The notes beneath the pieces were generated by a model that was not told the origin of the DNA, searched no databases, and saw only the letters and a list, made by a program, of their open reading frames with translations. From contig NAOQ01000119.1 of the NCBI GenBank assembly GCA_002751075.1, positions 85,477 to 149,476 on the forward strand: a stretch of DNA of 64,000 nt, written 5' to 3'. The stretch's first letter is position 1. Each line of letters opens with the position of its first letter. This document shows positions 61,968-64,000 of this stretch, in pieces. The translations under genes were made by a program, and so were the position numbers. Origin of the DNA: Ichthyophonus hoferi (taxonomy: Eukaryota; Opisthokonta; Ichthyosporea; Ichthyophonida; Ichthyophonidae).

Positions 61968-64000
61968 GACGAATTTTTGTCTATGCAAAGACAATTACTG
62001 TCAGTGTGTTTCCTGGTTTATGCCAGTATGTATGAATATATGGATTATGTATCTTAGGTTACTGAAATCCTTTCTGGTATATCTGATTTTCGCTCTATGC
62101 ACTTTCTTTTCCAATAATTTATTCGCGATGCCTTGCCTTGCTATTACCTTTCTCTTTACTACAAGGTCGCTTTATATCTGAGTATGTTAAGATGCATTTG
62201 GGGCACAGTATTTAAGAAGTGTAAGTAAGCGTATGTGAAAGACTTAGCGTAGGAACACACATTTAAAGTAGTAAAATGTTATGAGTATGCTGTATAGAGC
62301 TTTGGTTGAATGTGTTAGGAGTCTATGTAGATTTTAAGGAAAGATAAGAATTTGGAAATATGAAAATAAGATAAAATCTGTGTTTTAGTGTGTGAAGTGA
62401 GAAAGTGAGAAGTGTGTATTCCGGGCTATAACCTAGTGTATGGCCGCTACCCTACTATACTCCAGGCACAAACTAACCACTGAAAATGTAAAGGCCAATA
62501 ATACGCTACCTTTACGCTGAAAAATACTAAAGGGGTATATACCAAAGATATATATATATACCAAAGAAATTAAAAAATTATTATGAATAAATAATAAAAT
62601 TCAATGGTGCTTTTCTAAATAGGATATGTCTTATCTGTAAATAGACCGAACTTTGAGCCTTTAAAAAGTTATAATAATTTGTTAATTAATTAATTATCTT
62701 AAAATTTCTCCCTGTAACATTTTAGCTAAGTGTTATCATACTAATAAAATCAATGATCTAATAATTTAATAATTTGTTTCATCATACTTGATACTATAAA
62801 TACCCTAATAGATCATGTTAATTATCTATGATCATTGGATGTAAGCGCATCTTTGCATCCAGTTGCGACCCGTAACCATAACAAAATCCGTATATCTACA
62901 CAAATAATAATATACATATTCCTATTCGCCTACATATATTGTTAAGATTTTTGTAGTTGTTATGATTGGATATCTTAATTGGGTTTAAAAAATATACGGT
63001 GACCCAATAGGAATAAAATATATTAATATAATTAAAATATTTCGCTCTTAGCTTTCAATAACCCATCGTTAATCTTTTATAATGTAATAAAAATTTATCG
63101 ATCAAGTAATAAACCACATATAGCTACTTACAAGATTTCCAATCATACTTTACTGCCTTCTTGATTAATCGATTATTAATAAAGATTAGATAAAATATAA
63201 TATGAAGATATGTAGTTAGGGTACAATTTACAACGTAATTTTTTTTTGATCTTTTCAGTACTAAATTAAAATGTGATTCTTTTTATATATATATATAAAA
63301 GCCTAATTACATACATTGGCGTTTTTCTTATAAAGCCCCAGATCTAATGCATATCAGATCTATGCGGCTCATGTAGTAACCAATACCATCAGCTTAATTT
63401 CACACCACCCAAATATGGCGGGACCACCATACCTAAACAATAATTGTAGCTGAATAACTGCAACTTGAACTAGAGCATATATTAAATGAATTACCATATA
63501 CATATATATACCTATAAATAGCTTCTTCTTCCTTTTTTTTTTTTTTTCATATGAATCTATACCTGCTCTACTTTTTCATAACTGTTAAGGACAACATGGT
63601 ATAACTTTTTGAAGTTGCGTTTCTTAATCTTTATATTCTTCACAAAACCAAACTCAAAACCTTATAATCACAGCTAAGGCTAGGTAAGAGGCCCACGGAT
63701 ACACGAAAAATGTTTATAATTAATAAAAAATTGTCTAACACACGGAAGGGTTTTTTCTTTAGGTGAGTGGTTTTGTTTCATTTTTAAAACAATCTCAGTT
63801 GGCGTTTTATTATTATTCTTTATTGGCTTTTCATTATTATCTTGTTCTTATTTTCACACAACTGCAAATAGGGTGATAGTTTAATGTTAGGAACCAGCTT
63901 TAATTTACGTTACAGGAGACACAAAAATAATGTGAAGATATATTAGTGAGTTTTCTACACATATTTTGTGGTATGATGTATGGCTAATTGTTTACAGCAA
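61968..64000. other. Intergenic region upstream of the SH3BP5-like gene
   Basis: Probable promoter and 5' UTR near 61968-62500, then A+T-rich DNA with no recognisable gene, RNA or transposon up to the window end. A GGGACCACCAT patch sits near 63420, a T-run at 63533-63547. Confidence 0.5.

Noticed and set aside
1-64000. CRISPR array, operon or prokaryotic defence system
   Set aside because: The DNA is intron-rich eukaryotic; none of the repeats has CRISPR-like repeat/spacer structure and the genes are not in operons.

Overview
This window is nuclear eukaryotic DNA. It is strongly A+T-rich and gene-sparse, with about seven protein genes in 64 kb. The genes are split by many GT-AG introns, and introns and intergenic DNA are full of (TATG)n, (TATC)n and (TA)n microsatellites and short minisatellites. 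The gene set includes an SH3BP5-type Rab11 exchange factor, an EGF-like/transmembrane/SH3 protein, and a GSK3 with an animal-style N-terminal phosphosite. Together with the large introns this points to an opisthokont, and I favour a unicellular holozoan such as an ichthyosporean. That placement is inference; no rRNA or other marker is present to confirm it. I built the exon models by hand by following reading phase across GT-AG junctions and matching protein families from memory.

Layout: (1) 650-4590 (+), APE2-type AP endonuclease in 6 exons, with an unusual insert of about 130 residues that resembles an AP2/ERF DNA-binding domain. (2) 6422-9217 (-), small histidine phosphatase of the phosphoglycerate mutase family, 4 exons. 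(3) 9.2-12.7 kb, intergenic, with a broken gag-like fossil of a Ty3/Gypsy-type element and a diverged tandem repeat. (4) 12752-19299 (-), GSK3 kinase, 12 exons, starting with a 9-nt coding exon. (5) 19.3-25.7 kb, long gene-free stretch with a 260-base assembly gap in poly(A). (6) 25676-32770 (-), M3 metallopeptidase of the oligopeptidase A / plant TOP type, 19 exons, starting with a 4-nt coding exon. (7) 32.8-37.7 kb, gene-free, with one perfect hairpin. (8) 37706-47339 (-), COQ8/ADCK atypical kinase, 17 exons, with several minisatellites and a 524-base gap in its introns. (9) 51953-53502 (+), EGF-like/TM/SH3 protein. (10) 54745-61967 (-), SH3BP5-like coiled-coil protein, 12 exons. (11) 62-64 kb, intergenic.

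These are independent housekeeping and signalling genes: DNA repair, a phosphatase, a signalling kinase, peptide turnover, ubiquinone synthesis, a membrane adaptor and Rab11 activation. Nothing suggests an operon or a functional cluster. The side-by-side SH3 receptor-like gene and SH3-binding-protein-5-like gene are suggestive only by name. The strongest novelty candidates are the AP2-like insert in APE2, the EGF/TM/SH3 protein with likely phosphotyrosine sites, and the near-empty start-codon exons.
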